Assembly (NCBI GenBank): GCA_002179805.1
Contig: NAVB01001502.1
Coordinates: forward strand, 1-18,257
DNA length: 18,257 nt
From: Acanthamoeba lenticulata
Lineage: Eukaryota > Discosea > Longamoebia > Acanthamoebidae
Direction of reading: 5' to 3'
Under the pieces are notes generated by a model. The model was not told the origin of the DNA. It did not search any database and was given only the letters and a program-made list of their open reading frames with translations. A program made the position numbers and the translations under genes. Numbering within the stretch: position 1 is the first letter of the stretch; every line of letters begins with the position of its first letter. This document shows, piece by piece, positions 1-11,904 of this stretch.

Positions 1-25
1 ATAATTGACATTTCCAAATTGGCAG

Positions 26-1190
26 TGAGTGCGAGCGCACAAACCCGCTGATGATCGCCCGCATCTTCGCGATGATCGTCCAGCGCGTGCAGGCCACCAA
101 CGAAGACCCCCGCATGGTTTGTTTTGAAATTTTTTTGAAATTAATATTTGTATTGTTTCATTTTCTAACCATTTTTAAATATATATTTCTATGTACAGGC
201 GTTTGCGCCGTTCGCCAACTTTGTGTCGAACGAGGAGAAGTTCCCGCACGACACGCAGGCCCTCGAGTACATCGAGCAACAGCTCTTCAAGGACATGACC
301 CCGGCCGACCGCGCACGCTTCTCGCAGGTGATCAACATCGAGCACTTCCGGATGCTCAACGGCGCCATCATGCGCAACGCGCAGACCATCTGCCCCGGTA
401 CCTCCATCGTCACCACACCCGGGGAGCATCATCGATTGGGGGTCTCTCATCATGAACCTGACGCGGCCGCACACAGTGACGGACCTGCACAGCTTCTTGG
501 CCGAAGCGTCGGACGAGGCCAAGCCGGAGCTGCTGGAGGCCATCAACCGACATCTCTTCGAGGATGAGGATGAGGACGAGAACGAGCCCGCGGCGGGCGC
601 CGAGAGCGAGGCCGAGGGCGGCGCCCAGCAGGACAAAGGCAAGGAGAAGGCCGAAGTCGCACCAGCCAGCCAGCAGCAAAAGAAGGATAAGAAGACCAAG
701 GGCGATGATTTCCGGTTCGACAACGTCTACGAGTTCCTTGACTGCCCGATCATGCGCAACCTCTCTGTCGGAGGTACAGTTTGCCCGAAGAGCCTCTTTG
801 GGATGATGATGACTCACATCAACACAACGTAAACAACAAACAATGCGAACTGCTGCAGCGGCGTCGGGTCTGTTCGTGTTTGCCAACTCGATGAACCACA
901 GCTGCGCGCCCAACGTGATCGTGGTGAGCTGCTTCAACTCGTTCCTCATTCGTGTGATCGCCATCAAGGAGATCGCCAAGGGCGACGAGCTGTGCTTCTC
1001 CTACATTGATGAGGAGGCGCCGTTCGAGGAGCGCCAACGCCAGCTGGAGAAGCTCTACCTGTTCCAGTGCCGCTGCGAGAAGTGCGCCGCCGAGGCCAAG
1101 CTCCATACCCACATCAAGCGCGGGCCCGGCGGCAAGAACGCCAAGAAGAAGGCCAACGCCAAGCGTGGCGGCAAAGGTGGCCGCAAGTGA
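26..1190 (+). CDS. SET-domain (SMYD5/SET5-like) protein lysine methyltransferase, 3' part
   Basis: Protein-lysine methyltransferase of the SMYD/SET5 type, seen from the middle of the protein to its stop; an N-terminal MYND finger, if present, lies left of the window. Bases 1-25 read as the end of an intron (ATTGGCAG). Proposed exons are 26-116, 199-about 425, about 425-773 and 859-1190. The donors at 117 and 774 and the acceptors ending at 198 and 858 keep phase. The last exon carries the diagnostic SET motif NHSCAPN, then IAKGDELCFSYID, and a post-SET zinc-binding cluster FQCRCEKC. The protein ends in a Lys/Gly-rich basic tail. An acidic/Lys-rich low-complexity insert (about 560-710) interrupts the SET region. 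Between 398 and 426 the frame shifts by one base and no canonical intron repairs it. SMYD5 is favoured over other SMYDs from the motif order and the FRMLNGAIMRNAQTI region. Histone or ribosomal-protein substrates are not deducible here. Confidence 0.8.
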
Positions 1191-1568
1191 GGACCCCCCC
1201 CGCTCGTGGCTGTGCTGCCTTCTTTGCCAAAATGACTGTCGACTGTTGGCCTCTCCTGCTCTCATAGGCTCGGACTTTCTACCTTACTCGATTGGCCGTT
1301 GGCTGGACCAATGGTGTAAGTGCCCTCAAGTGCTGTGGCGATTGGTGCGATCTCTTGCCCACAAACCAATGACGTAAGTCCTCGGCTTTCGGTCCAACGA
1401 TGTAGCCTATCGTGGAAAATCAGCATAACCTCCGTCTGACGAAGATGAACCAATCACTCAAGACTCTAAGACGAACCAATCAGTTCAGACAAGAAACAGC
1501 CAATCGTTTCGTCTTCAAGAGCGGGTGCACCCACTAAGCATACAGCCATTCTGAAAGACAACAAGAAG
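1191..1568. promoter_or_regulatory. Intergenic region with clustered CCAAT boxes and a CRE-like site
   Basis: This stretch has no convincing reading frame. It carries seven CCAAT pentamers in 214 bp: plus strand at 1308-1312, 1366-1370, 1450-1454, 1476-1480 and 1500-1504, and minus strand (ATTGG) at 1291-1295 and 1341-1345. The last three are spaced 26 and 24 bases apart, and two sit in the longer context GAACCAATCA. A TGACGTAA octamer (CRE/bZIP-like) overlaps the fourth box at 1370-1377. CCAAT is the NF-Y binding core, so this is probably the promoter of the small gene starting at 1569. The first part must also contain the 3' UTR of the SET gene. Confidence 0.55.
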
Positions 1569-1847
1569 ATGACTGAAGACTTGGCCTCTACGGACGCAGA
1601 CGTGCTCCGCTTCCGGCCAGACTTAGAGTCCTGGTCCACTACAGTCCAGGGTTCAGGAGGTCAGGGAAACGAGGAGGACTTATGCCAAGGCTCGAGCGAA
1701 GAAGAGGAGGAGTCGCCGGTCCAGAGGGATCGCACGAAGCCCCACCGAAGCCACGGCACCATCCGTGTCCTCGCCAAGCCCTCCTTCAAGAAGCACCACT
1801 CGCCCAACGTGCGGCAAAGGCCTACACCGCAGCTGGCACGCAAGTAG
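1569..1847 (+). CDS. Small hypothetical protein, 92 aa
   Basis: Single-exon frame from ATG 1569, in an A-rich start context (acaagaagATG), to TAG 1845-1847. I do not recognise the family. The first third is acidic and ends with FRPDLESWSTTVQ. A Ser/Glu run (SSEEEEESP) follows, and the C-terminal half is basic and rich in Pro, His and Lys (SFKKHHSP, ending QLARK). There is no signal peptide and no membrane segment. Synonymous positions lean to G/C, like neighbouring exons. The CCAAT cluster immediately upstream is the best argument that it is expressed. The charge split suggests a disordered nucleic-acid or protein-binding peptide, but that is speculation. It could instead be an exon of a longer spliced gene or a chance frame. 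Confidence 0.42.
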   Translation: MTEDLASTDADVLRFRPDLESWSTTVQGSGGQGNEEDLCQGSSEEEEESPVQRDRTKPHRSHGTIRVLAKPSFKKHHSPNVRQRPTPQLARK

Positions 1848-2087
1848 TTGGCGAGACATGGACGCTTTTCCTGCTCGAATTTCCTTTAATTTATCCGGGG
1901 CTTGTGCGACCCCCAGCGCCCTTCTTATTCTCTAGCTGCACAGCCTCCAGATGACTGTACAGTGTGTTGTAGGCGAATGGAACCGTCGAAGGCCTATTCG
2001 GACTGATGGACCGAAGAGAGGAGTCGTCTCATACCCTCACGTCCTCGAATCTGTCAGGTCGCAAGCAAAACAACCCAAAGCCTTGCT
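1848..2087. other. Convergent intergenic spacer
   Basis: This 240-bp spacer lies between the stop of the small plus-strand gene and the stop of the minus-strand aminotransferase. It should hold both 3' UTRs. There is a short AT-rich patch at about 1883-1898. I see no gene, hairpin or repeat worth naming. Confidence 0.4.
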
Positions 2088-3695
2088 TCATTGTTTCACG
2101 ACAAACTGGTTCAAGACGGAGGCAAACCGGTGAACCCCCTCGTTGATCTCCTCAGGCGAGTAATACGCGAAGCTCAGTCGCGCGTAGTTGTGGTGCGGCG
2201 GAGCTGATCCTGGCGACGACGAAGCGGCAAAGAAGAGACGTCCCGGGTGGAAGGCGACGCCGCGCTCGCGGCACGCGCTCGCAAACGCGTCAATGTCGTC
2301 GAGCTGGTCGGGCAGCCGCAGCCACACGAAATAGCCACCTTGGGGCCGGTCGAAACACACGCCACGTCGTCGCGCCTCCTGGTGTGCAGCGTCTCCTGCG
2401 TCAAGGGGCGCAGTCGGGACGGAAGACTCGAGCGCCTCGCAGAGCGCGTCGCTCCGGTGTGCGTAGGCACGCCGCAGCATGTCCAAGTGCTGCGCGAGTG
2501 GCGCGTCTTCGTGTCCGTCGACAGGCCGTTCCACCAAATGATAGACCGCCTGCAGTACCAGAGGGTTGAGTCCGCCGCCGCTTTGGATGGGCCCGTCTGT
2601 CGACAGCCCGCGTGCCGGCACACGGATCAGCTCACGCAAGACAAGGTCAAGGAAGTAGCGGAAGTGGTTGCGCGTACAGTCCTCCAGGCGCTTGAGTAGG
2701 GGCTCGGCCGCTTGGAGCCAGCCCAAGCGGAGACCCGGGGCGACGATCTTGGAGAACGAGTTGAGGGCGATGACGTTGTGTGCGGCGGGCCCAGTGGCGT
2801 TGGCGGTGGTGGCCAGATGGAAGAGGGACGGTGGTGGCCGGCGGGCGTCGTCAAAGTGCAGAAACTGGTAGACCTCGTCGGCCACGAGCCTGGCCTGCGT
2901 GCGTCGGCTGAGCTCGAGCAGGCGCAGTCGCCGGGCGAGGCTCATCGTGCGGCCTGTCGGGTTGCTGTACGTCGGGATCACATAGACCACGGGCGGCTGT
3001 GCGCAAGCGCCGTCCGTCGTTGAGCGCGACAATACGGGGCTCTCAGTGGTGAGATGAGCGCACCTGCTTGTTGTTGCCCGCGTGCGCGCGCATCTTGGCC
3101 TCGAGGTCGTCGACGTCGATGCCCTCATCGTCGGTCTCCACGCCCACCACCTTCAGCCCGCGGCCTTGAAAGATGGAGAGGGCGTGGAAGTAGGTGGGGT
3201 TCTCGACGAAGATGGTGTCGCCCTCGTTCGTGAACAGGTCGAGCACCATCTGCAGGCCCTGGCTCGAGCCGTTGGTCATGAACAGCGACTCGGCGGCCAC
3301 TGGCAACACGACGGATTCGATTATGGACGAGAAACGGTGGTGAAGGAGACGAGGAGGCGAGCACCGTCATGGCCGCTCTGCGCCTGTAGGAAGCGGGCAA
3401 AGCTCGCCCGGAAGCGGGCGCTGCCTCGGTCCTCGCCGTAGCCCAAGCAGCCCGACCGCCCTGTAAGGAGTCAAGAGCGCATGAAGGTGAGGAAGGAGGT
3501 TGTGGGATCGCCACGAGCGTGAGGGAGAGGGGGACCCTGGTGAGCGTGGTGGAGGGCGCGAAGGTCGTCGGTCAGGCGCGGCAAGGCGTCTGCCAGCAGA
3601 GAAAAGGGCAACAGACCAGGCGCGGGCTGCCCTCGTCCAAAGTTGATCACATGAGGTGCACTGGCAGTGGCGTTGGCTCTGGGGCGCCCCAACAT
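2088..3695 (-). CDS. Class I/II PLP-dependent aminotransferase (2-aminoadipate/aromatic/kynurenine type)
   Basis: Fold-type I aminotransferase that moves an amino group from an amino acid such as 2-aminoadipate, kynurenine or an aromatic residue to a 2-oxoacid. Exons (minus): 3695-3536, 3460-3365, 3299-3064, 2996-2088. Introns are 75, 65 and 67 nt, and all phases match, giving 466 aa. The start is ATG 3695 (MLGRPRANA), followed by INFGRGQPAPGLLPF, the usual N-terminal substrate-loop region. Landmarks are GYGEDRGSARFRASF, FMTNGSSQGLQMVLDLF, YSNPTGR (about residue 175), DEVY (204-207) and SFSKIVAPGLRLGW with the PLP Schiff-base lysine at about 247. The C-terminal domain has GGYFVWLRLP and RLSFAYYSPEEI with the carboxylate-binding Arg. 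The length suits LysN/AADAT/ARO8 relatives without a GntR regulator domain. I see no targeting peptide, so it is probably cytosolic. Exact substrate is not deducible. Confidence 0.88.
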
Positions 3696-3970
3696 ACACA
3701 CGGCCAGTTTGAGTTGTGCTTCTTGGCATGCCCCCGAGATACAAGAGGGCGGACCCTACAAGCTGCGCTTTGCAGTTGTGCCCCAGCGTGCTGCTTCAGC
3801 TCCACACCGCCCATAAGTGCATGTGCTTCGCCAGCCCACTCGCATCCTTGCTCGTGTATTTTCTGATTTTAAACCCTTTTCTTATTTCCTTTTTCAAACA
3901 ATAAAAAAACAAAAAAAAAACAAAAAAAAACAACTCCAACCACAAGTCTGAACTGTGATGATGTTGTGGC
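3696..3970. promoter_or_regulatory. Spacer between transporter 1 and aminotransferase with oligo(A)/(T) tract
   Basis: Both flanking genes are on the minus strand, so this 275-bp gap must hold the transporter 3' UTR and the aminotransferase promoter. At 3899-3932 the plus strand is almost pure A broken by single C residues. On the transcribed (minus) strand this is a T-rich run about 40-70 nt past the transporter stop, so it could help 3'-end formation. No reading frame here looks real. Confidence 0.4.
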
Positions 3971-5844
3971 TTACGATTGGGCAAAGACGGGCAAATGCTT
4001 CGTGTCGTCGGCTTCATCGGGGGCGTTGACCTGCTCGAGGCTCTTGCCCCGCGTCTCGTCGATGCAAAACAAGGTCACCAGCGCGCCCACAGTCGCGATG
4101 CAGCTGCACACGATGAAGACCATGCGCAAGCCCCACGCCTCCAGCACGTTCGCCATCGCCACTGTGGAGTTACCCACAATTACACCCCCATAAGCCACAC
4201 AGGAACCCATACTCTCGAGCAAGAGGCTTGAGGCACGCACGAGAGCCCACGGCAGCACCGAGCTTGCCAGCAGCAGCCGAGATGCCGTGGAAGGTGGCCC
4301 GGATCTCTGTCGGGAAGCTCTCCGCCGCCAGCACGTATGTCGTCGTGTTGGCGCCCGCGTTGGTCACCAGGAACGTCAGCCCATATAGCGCCATGAACAC
4401 GGGATAGTGCTGGAGGATCAGGTCATAGACGCCGGCCATGGTGCCAAAGAGGGCGGCAAGCAAGAGAAAGCCTGACAGCTGGAGCCACTTGCGCCCGAGG
4501 CGCGTCTCGATGAGCAGGATGGCCAGCCAGTAGCCCGGCACCGCCACGGCCGCCAGAATGACGTTGAATCGGCTGATCGTCGCCAGCTCGGCCGCGCTCT
4601 TGACCTTGCTGCTGGTGGTGCCGTCGGCGCCGGAGAGCTGGAGAACCTCGGCGGAGAAGAGGCCGTTGGCGTAGAAGGTGATGTCGAGCAGGAACCAGGT
4701 GCCCGCCGTCCCGATCAGGCGCCTCAGGTGGCGCCTCGCCAGCGCCCAGCGCGAGACCGGCGCAGCCGCGGCCGACGCCATGGCGAAGCGAGCCGTCTCC
4801 TTCATCGTGAGCCTGGATAAGGGCGGCCGGCGAGATGAGCCTATCATCACTGAGGAGGCAAGGGGAAGAGGAGAAGGAAGACGGCGAACCGGAAGTAGAA
4901 CATGAGGATGCCGGGCACGGCGCCAAAGGCGATGCACAGGCGCCAGGCGAGGTCCAGGTGGTCCGCCAGCACGAGCAGCAGAACCCACGACACGAGCGCA
5001 GCAGCGAGCGAGCCCATGCCCTGCATGGAGAACACGGCCGCCGTGAGCCGCCCGCGGGCGCTCGTGCTCGCCGACTCGGCTGCAGCGCGACACCAAAGGC
5101 AAAGGCTCGTCAGCCGCGTCCTGCATGGAAACATGGACGTCGAGATGGGCCAAGGTCGCCTTACCCGTGATGGTGGCGGAGAGCGGATATTCGCCGCCAA
5201 TGCCGATGCCCTGGACGAACCGCAGCGAAGCAAGCACGAACGCGACGGGGATCGGACCCAACCGGATGGCGAGCGAGCTGGCCAGCGTGCCGAAGATGAC
5301 CAGAGAGAGTGTGGCCACGAAGCCCTTCTTTCGCCCGATCTGTTCTCCGCGTTTGGTGCCCCACAACATAACCACGCTTGAGCGCTGTTATGAAAGCGGG
5401 CAAATGGACAGCCGGCGGCACCTTGTCGGCGATGAAGCCAAAGGAGAGCTGGCCGAAGAGGGCACCCACGAGCACGGCTGACGAGATCCAGCCCTTGTCC
5501 TCAGCTGAGACGTCGCGGGTGGTGGACAAGACCAGCAGCACGATGTTTATTGCGAACCTGCCACGACGTGTCGGAAACATGACGAGCGAGGAGGTGAGCT
5601 GCAATGGAGCGCAGCAAGTGAGCAAACGAGCTAGCGAGTGGGCCACGTACAGGTCATAGGCATCGGAGAAGAAGCCCACGCCGGACACCACGGTGTGCCC
5701 GAGCGTTTTCCAGCCCGGACGGGTTGGCGCAGCGGAGACTTCAGGTGCACTGTCCCCCGCTTGGGGATGAACGCCCCCGCCCAAGGGAAGATACTCGGCA
5801 TTGCACGAAGCGGCGGTGCCGTACAGGGACGAGTCACCCTTCAT
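3971..5844 (-). CDS. Pho84-type phosphate:H+ symporter (MFS), copy 1
   Basis: Plasma-membrane inorganic phosphate transporter of the major facilitator superfamily. Six exons (minus): 5844-5651, 5557-5422, 5339-5165, 5079-4890, 4812-4241, 4161-3971. Introns are 77-93 nt, all phases fit, giving 485 aa. A hydrophilic tail of about 50 residues precedes VSGVGFFSDAYDL, the family's first-helix signature. MFS motif A reads GFIADKIGRKKGF across the second intron. GIGIGGEYPLSATIT and the MQG motif follow. Helix 7 has W-x3-D-x3-Y (WFLLDITFY) and a later helix has NAGANTTTYV then FPTEIRATFHGISAAAGK. By comparison with the fungal PiPT structure these are the phosphate-pocket and proton-relay positions, but the usual Asp in GGDYPLS is Glu. 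It shares a 193-bp divergent promoter region with SRP54. The 3' half is nearly identical to copy 3, which lies about 9 kb away in the opposite orientation. Confidence 0.88.
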
Positions 5845-6037
5845 GGACGAGGGCGGAGCAAGAAAAGAAGAATAAGAAACATGTAATATTATATGTCGAC
5901 ATCCAAAGAACGAAATTTTACTGAACTTCAGAGGTCCGCGAAAGTCAACGCCACATCCACACCAAGGACTAAGTGTCATAAGGCTGGAGCCTGGTGGTAC
6001 AGAAGGCATTTACTCAGCTATCATCAAACAACACAAA
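5845..6037. promoter_or_regulatory. Divergent promoter between phosphate transporter 1 and SRP54
   Basis: These 193 bp separate two start codons that point away from each other, so promoters for both genes must lie here. The most visible element is an AT-rich near-palindrome at 5879-5896 (ACATGTAATATTATATGT, eight of nine arm pairs matching), about 35 bp upstream of the transporter ATG. It may double as a TATA-like region. I see no CACGTG (Pho4-type) site. Confidence 0.45.
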
Positions 6038-8050
<2,013 letters not shown>

Positions 8051-8133
8051 TCGTTGAAGAGAGATCAACATGTTCAACGTGTCCCGAGTCTTCGGTCAGC
8101 AGGTTCTTGTTTGGAGGCCTGAGGGTGGTGGTC
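8051..8133. terminator. Convergent 3' ends of SRP54 and MCRS1
   Basis: Only 83 bp lie between the SRP54 stop (TAG 8048-8050, plus) and the MCRS1 stop (TGA 8136-8134, minus). There is no obvious AATAAA signal on either strand inside the gap, so the two 3' UTRs probably overlap as antisense RNAs. This is an inference from spacing only. Confidence 0.4.
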
Positions 8134-11100
8134 TCAAGAAGCCAGATGCGCTGCGGCTGCCGAAGATGCTGCTGCCGCCGACGTGAGGCTGGCGCGCAGC
8201 TTCGCGTGGAGGGTCCGGTTGATGTCAAAGATAAACGCCAGCTGCCGAACCTGTGTGCACCACCATGAGTGAGGATGATGATGGTCAAGTGCGTCAAGAG
8301 GGATGATGACGTTTCCATACCTCGATGAGGCAACAATGAGAGAGGAAGGCGCGCTTGCCCGTCGGGACGGGTCGGCCGTTCACAAAGAGCGTCGCCCGTC
8401 CGACGTTGTGAACGTAGAACTCGCCGTCCCGCTTGAGCTTGATCACCGCCTGCCGCCGCGATATCTTGGCCGCGTCGCCCTCCTCGGCCAGGTCGACGTC
8501 CACCACCGAGTCGGCGGTCGTGCGGCCCAGCACGATCTGAACCAGCCCGCTCACCGCGGTGAGAAGATCGATCCGTCAACAACAGAGTGGACAAGACCAT
8601 AGAGCGGACCTCTTTGCTCTTCATTTCGTAGCGTAGGTGCCGGCCGCGAAGGAGCGCCAGCATCTTGAGCTTCTTCTCCTTGAGCTGCTTGAGCTCGGCC
8701 TCGAGCCGCACGATCTGCTCTTCGAGGCGTGCGCCCTCCTGGGCGTAAGTCGCCTTGCGCGCGAGGCGCGAGACGAGCTCGCGCGGCGCCGCCGTCACAC
8801 GCGTACAGCCAGACGGTAGCAGCAGCAGCCGAGCCTCCATCTCCGCGAACCGGAGCTCGTCCAGCTCTGTACAACGCGCGCGTCCGAGCATGAGAACAGA
8901 AAACAGAACGAAGGAGGGCCAAGCTTGAGAGGCGCCGCACCATCGAGCGTGAAAGGAGGTCCTGGAGCGCGAAGGGGACGTCGTGCTGGAGGTCTTGACC
9001 CAGGCTCGGAAGCCAAACTATGTACAAGAGGCAAAGGTGTTGCTTCGGCATCCGGTTCGGGCTTGGGAGAAACTGCGTTGGCTGTGGTTGCCGTTGTGGC
9101 TGTAGCCGTGGCCGTGGCCGTGGCCGTTGTCGCGGCGATGTCCTGGACACCGTCGAGCCGCTCAAGGACACTCACATCAAACTCGATCTCGGCCAACCGG
9201 GCCGCGCATGCACTGCGTATCGTGAGCCCAAGAATTGAAGTCAGTAACGGATCGGCCGCGCACGGTCGTGGTTGTAGCGATACACGTACGTGGCCGTGGG
9301 CGGGTCGTAGAGGAGGGCCTCCCAGCGAGCTCGGATCTGCTGCGGCGAGAAGTGGTTGGCCAGCCAGGGCTTCTGCGCCACCTCCTCGAGCGACGACGAC
9401 GCCTGGATGGCCGCAAGGAGGATCACATCATCGATCTCGGTCCACTCGTGCTCCACCGCCTCGGCCTCGTCATCGCTATTCGCATCGAACTCGGCCTGGT
9501 CGCCATTGTCGCCATGACGGGCGTCATAATGATGATCGCTGGTCTCGGCGGGCAGCCTGGCAACAGGCACCTCAGTCCCGTGCGTGCCGTAGGTGGCCGG
9601 CCACGCCTGGTGCGGGTACTGGTAATGATGCTGGTGATGGTAGTACTGATGGTGCTGGGCGTAGTGGGGGTGGTGAGGCTGATGAGCCGGGAAAGGGGCA
9701 TGCTGCTGCTGCGAGGCCTTGGAGGGGCGGCCGCCGGCGCCTCGGCCGCGCTTGCCCCCGCGAGTCCCCGCGGCGGACGCCACCGGCTCCATCTGGGGCG
9801 AGCCGATCGCCATGTCCTGCTGGTGGACCAGGTTGTACTGCCCATTCGCCGCCGGGCGGTAGGAGCTCATCAGCGCCGGCGGCACGGGCTGAGGTTGCGG
9901 CATCAACGGCGGCGGCGGAGGTCCACCGGGTCCCAACAACCGGATGGACGGCGACGAGATTGGGGACGGAGATAAAGACGATGATGACGACGCCACGATC
10001 GGCGACTCGCCAGACTGCGGTGGCGATGGCATCCGGGGCGATGAACTCACCGCTGCAGCCGAGGGGAAGGCTGCCGTCAAGGCCTCTTGCGATGGCAGCC
10101 TTCGTGGCGCGCCTTCGGCGCTCGTCGCCACACTCGGGCCACTCGCGAGATCATTCGGCGCCGCAGGCGCCGCGCTGGCCTGGTCACCAGCGTAGTAGTT
10201 TGACGGCGGGACATGCGCCAGCCGAGGCTGCGATGTGACAGCGGCCTGCGTGTTTGCCGCGTAGGACGGGTAGCTCGCGTAGTACGGCACGTAGGAAGAA
10301 GACGACGAAGATGAGGGCGAGGCCGAAGCTACTGGACCGGAACCCGCCGGAGCCGCCGCCGAGTGGTATCCCGCCGACGTGTAGCCGTAGGGCCCGCTGG
10401 GGCTGGAACCAGGGACGTAGGGCGGGGAGGACAAGGACGATGACGATGGACCCCCCGAGGCGGTGGCGTAATACGAGGAGCTCTGGTGGGCGTACTGGGA
10501 CCCAGGCGCGGGCGGAGACGACGCGACAAAGCCGCCGTACGGCGACGACGACGAGGCCGAAGAGGGCGGGTAGGCCGGGGTCGCCGCTGTGCCGGCGTAC
10601 GGAGAGGACCCTCCCGAGTCGGGATAGGAGGCTCCACCACCGCTGTAGGCAGGCGAGACGCTAGCCGGCGGGCCGGGGATCGGCCGGCGGGACTGCGCGC
10701 TGCGCTGGCGAGGCTGCGGGTTGACGGCTCGGAACGAGGAGTAATACTGGGCGTAGCCTTGGCCCGGCGCGCCGCCAGTGCCAAACGACGACGGTGAGGC
10801 GGACAACGAGGGCGACGGATGGTACGAGAATGTCTGCTGGCAGTAGGGGATGGCGTTGCTCCCGCCCAACGAGGGCGACGAGTAGGAAGACGGCAACGGT
10901 GACGAGGACGGCCCGGCCGAGACGTAGGCGCCGTTCGTTGGCGCTGGCCGTGGAGCGTAGGGACCGCCGGCGTAGCTCGAGCTGGACATGACCGGCGAGG
11001 GTGATGATGATGGAGAGAGCGGTGTGGGGTAGGCCGAGAACGTCGGAGACGGTGAGGTGGACGCCATGTACGACGGGGACGGTGACGACAACGACAACGA

Positions 11101-11904
11101 GGAGGGAGGCATGTAGGAGGTCGGCAGTGGCGCAGATGAGTGCGATGACATCGGAGATATCTGTGGCGGCGGTGGCGCGTAGGAGAGCGTCGGGCTGGCA
11201 TAGGCGCTGGGCGAGGGCTCGTGGACGGGCGTGATCAAGCGATAGTGATAATACGCGGCCTGGGCCGAGCTGCTGCTGTCGGCCGTTTGGCCGGGCGCTC
11301 CCTGCGCAGGCGGGTAATGCGGGACGCTTGCCATCATCTCCTGTGGCGGCAGCGGTGGCGGTGCCGCTGCCGCGATTGGTGCCGTCGGGACTGCGCTCTG
11401 GGCTGACGTGGCGGCAGATGCGGAGGTGGGGGGCGACGGCTGACGCGGGGAGGGCGTGGGAGAGGACGACCTGGGCGAGATAGCCATGGTGGCGGGCGGC
11501 AGCGTGACGCCGGCCTGGACGGCGCGTGGCCGCCCGCGGGGCCGCTTGGGCTTTTGTTGCTCCTCCTTGGGAGGCGTCTTGGCGTCATCGCCGTCGCCAG
11601 CCCCCTTCCGCCTCTTTCCGCTGGCGCGCTTGGGTCGAACTGGCGTTGAGGCTGAAGATGTCGGAGGCTCAGCTATAGGTGTCTGTTCAACGATCGGGGA
11701 AGCGGAAGAGATTGTTGACGCAACACGAGTCTCAGCAGCAGTTGCTGGGGTGTCATCGTGATTTACTCCATTTGTTCGAATCGCATCTTCCCCACCGTCT
11801 GTTGTGGGTGCAGCATTTGGAACGTTTCGGCGGGTTCGCTTCGCAACTCGACGGGCAGCAGGGCGAGGGGCAGTGCTTCCCTCACCAGCCCCTACGTCTG
11901 CCAT
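8134..11904 (-). CDS. MCRS1: Microspherule protein 1 (MCRS1) homologue, FHA-domain chromatin protein
   Basis: MCRS1 is a nuclear subunit of the NSL/KAT8 acetyltransferase and INO80 remodelling complexes in animals. Exons (minus): 11904-9290, 9212-8941, 8866-8610, 8536-8321, 8250-8134. Introns are 70-77 nt, all in phase, giving 1158 aa. Residues 1-135 are basic with an AT-hook, KRPRGRPR (120-127). About 140-710 is disordered and rich in Ser, Pro, Tyr, Ala and Gly. A second AT-hook-like KRGRGAGGRP (718-727) precedes a His/Tyr-rich stretch (735-777). The MCRS_N domain runs from about 819 (HEWTEIDDVILL) to RWEALLYDP, continuing across intron 1 into ACAARLAEIEF. A Glu/Lys coiled coil (about 1000-1045) leads into LLRGRHLRYEMKSKE. 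The C-terminal FHA domain starts IVLGRTTADSVVDVDL and has KISRRQAVIKL and NGRPVPTG. The domain order matches animal MCRS1, but the N-terminal extension is far longer and the segment between MCRS_N and coiled coil is short. Confidence 0.92.
9090..9145 (-). repeat. Degenerate GCCACG hexamer repeat in MCRS1 exon 2
   Basis: An imperfect run of GCCACG/GCCACA/GCTACA hexamers, seen on the plus strand as repeated GTGGCC, encodes an alternating Ala-Thr stretch just after QDIAATT. It is in frame and lies in a region with no expected domain. It is a candidate for length variation between strains. Confidence 0.6.

Noticed and set aside
3899..3932. A-rich tract as a retroposed poly(A) tail
   Set aside because: No retroposed gene lies next to it and no target-site duplication is visible. 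It better fits the 3' flank of the minus-strand transporter.
5161..6009. Long minus-strand frame starting at 6009 as a longer N-terminus for transporter 1
   Set aside because: The first 55 residues would lie in the divergent promoter and look non-coding. ATG 5844 gives an N-tail of normal length, and the frame also runs through an intron.
9241..9289. MCRS1 reading on to the stop after YVYRYNHDRARPIRY
   Set aside because: A GTACGT donor at 9289 joins ACAARLAEIEF in phase, matches the family after LLYDP, and connects to the coiled coil and FHA exons, so the downstream stop is intronic.
8925..10238. 437-residue plus-strand frame opposite MCRS1
   Set aside because: It is antisense to conserved MCRS1 exons, is Arg/Gly/Pro-rich low complexity with no domain, and is expected where GC-rich DNA lacks stops on the opposite strand.
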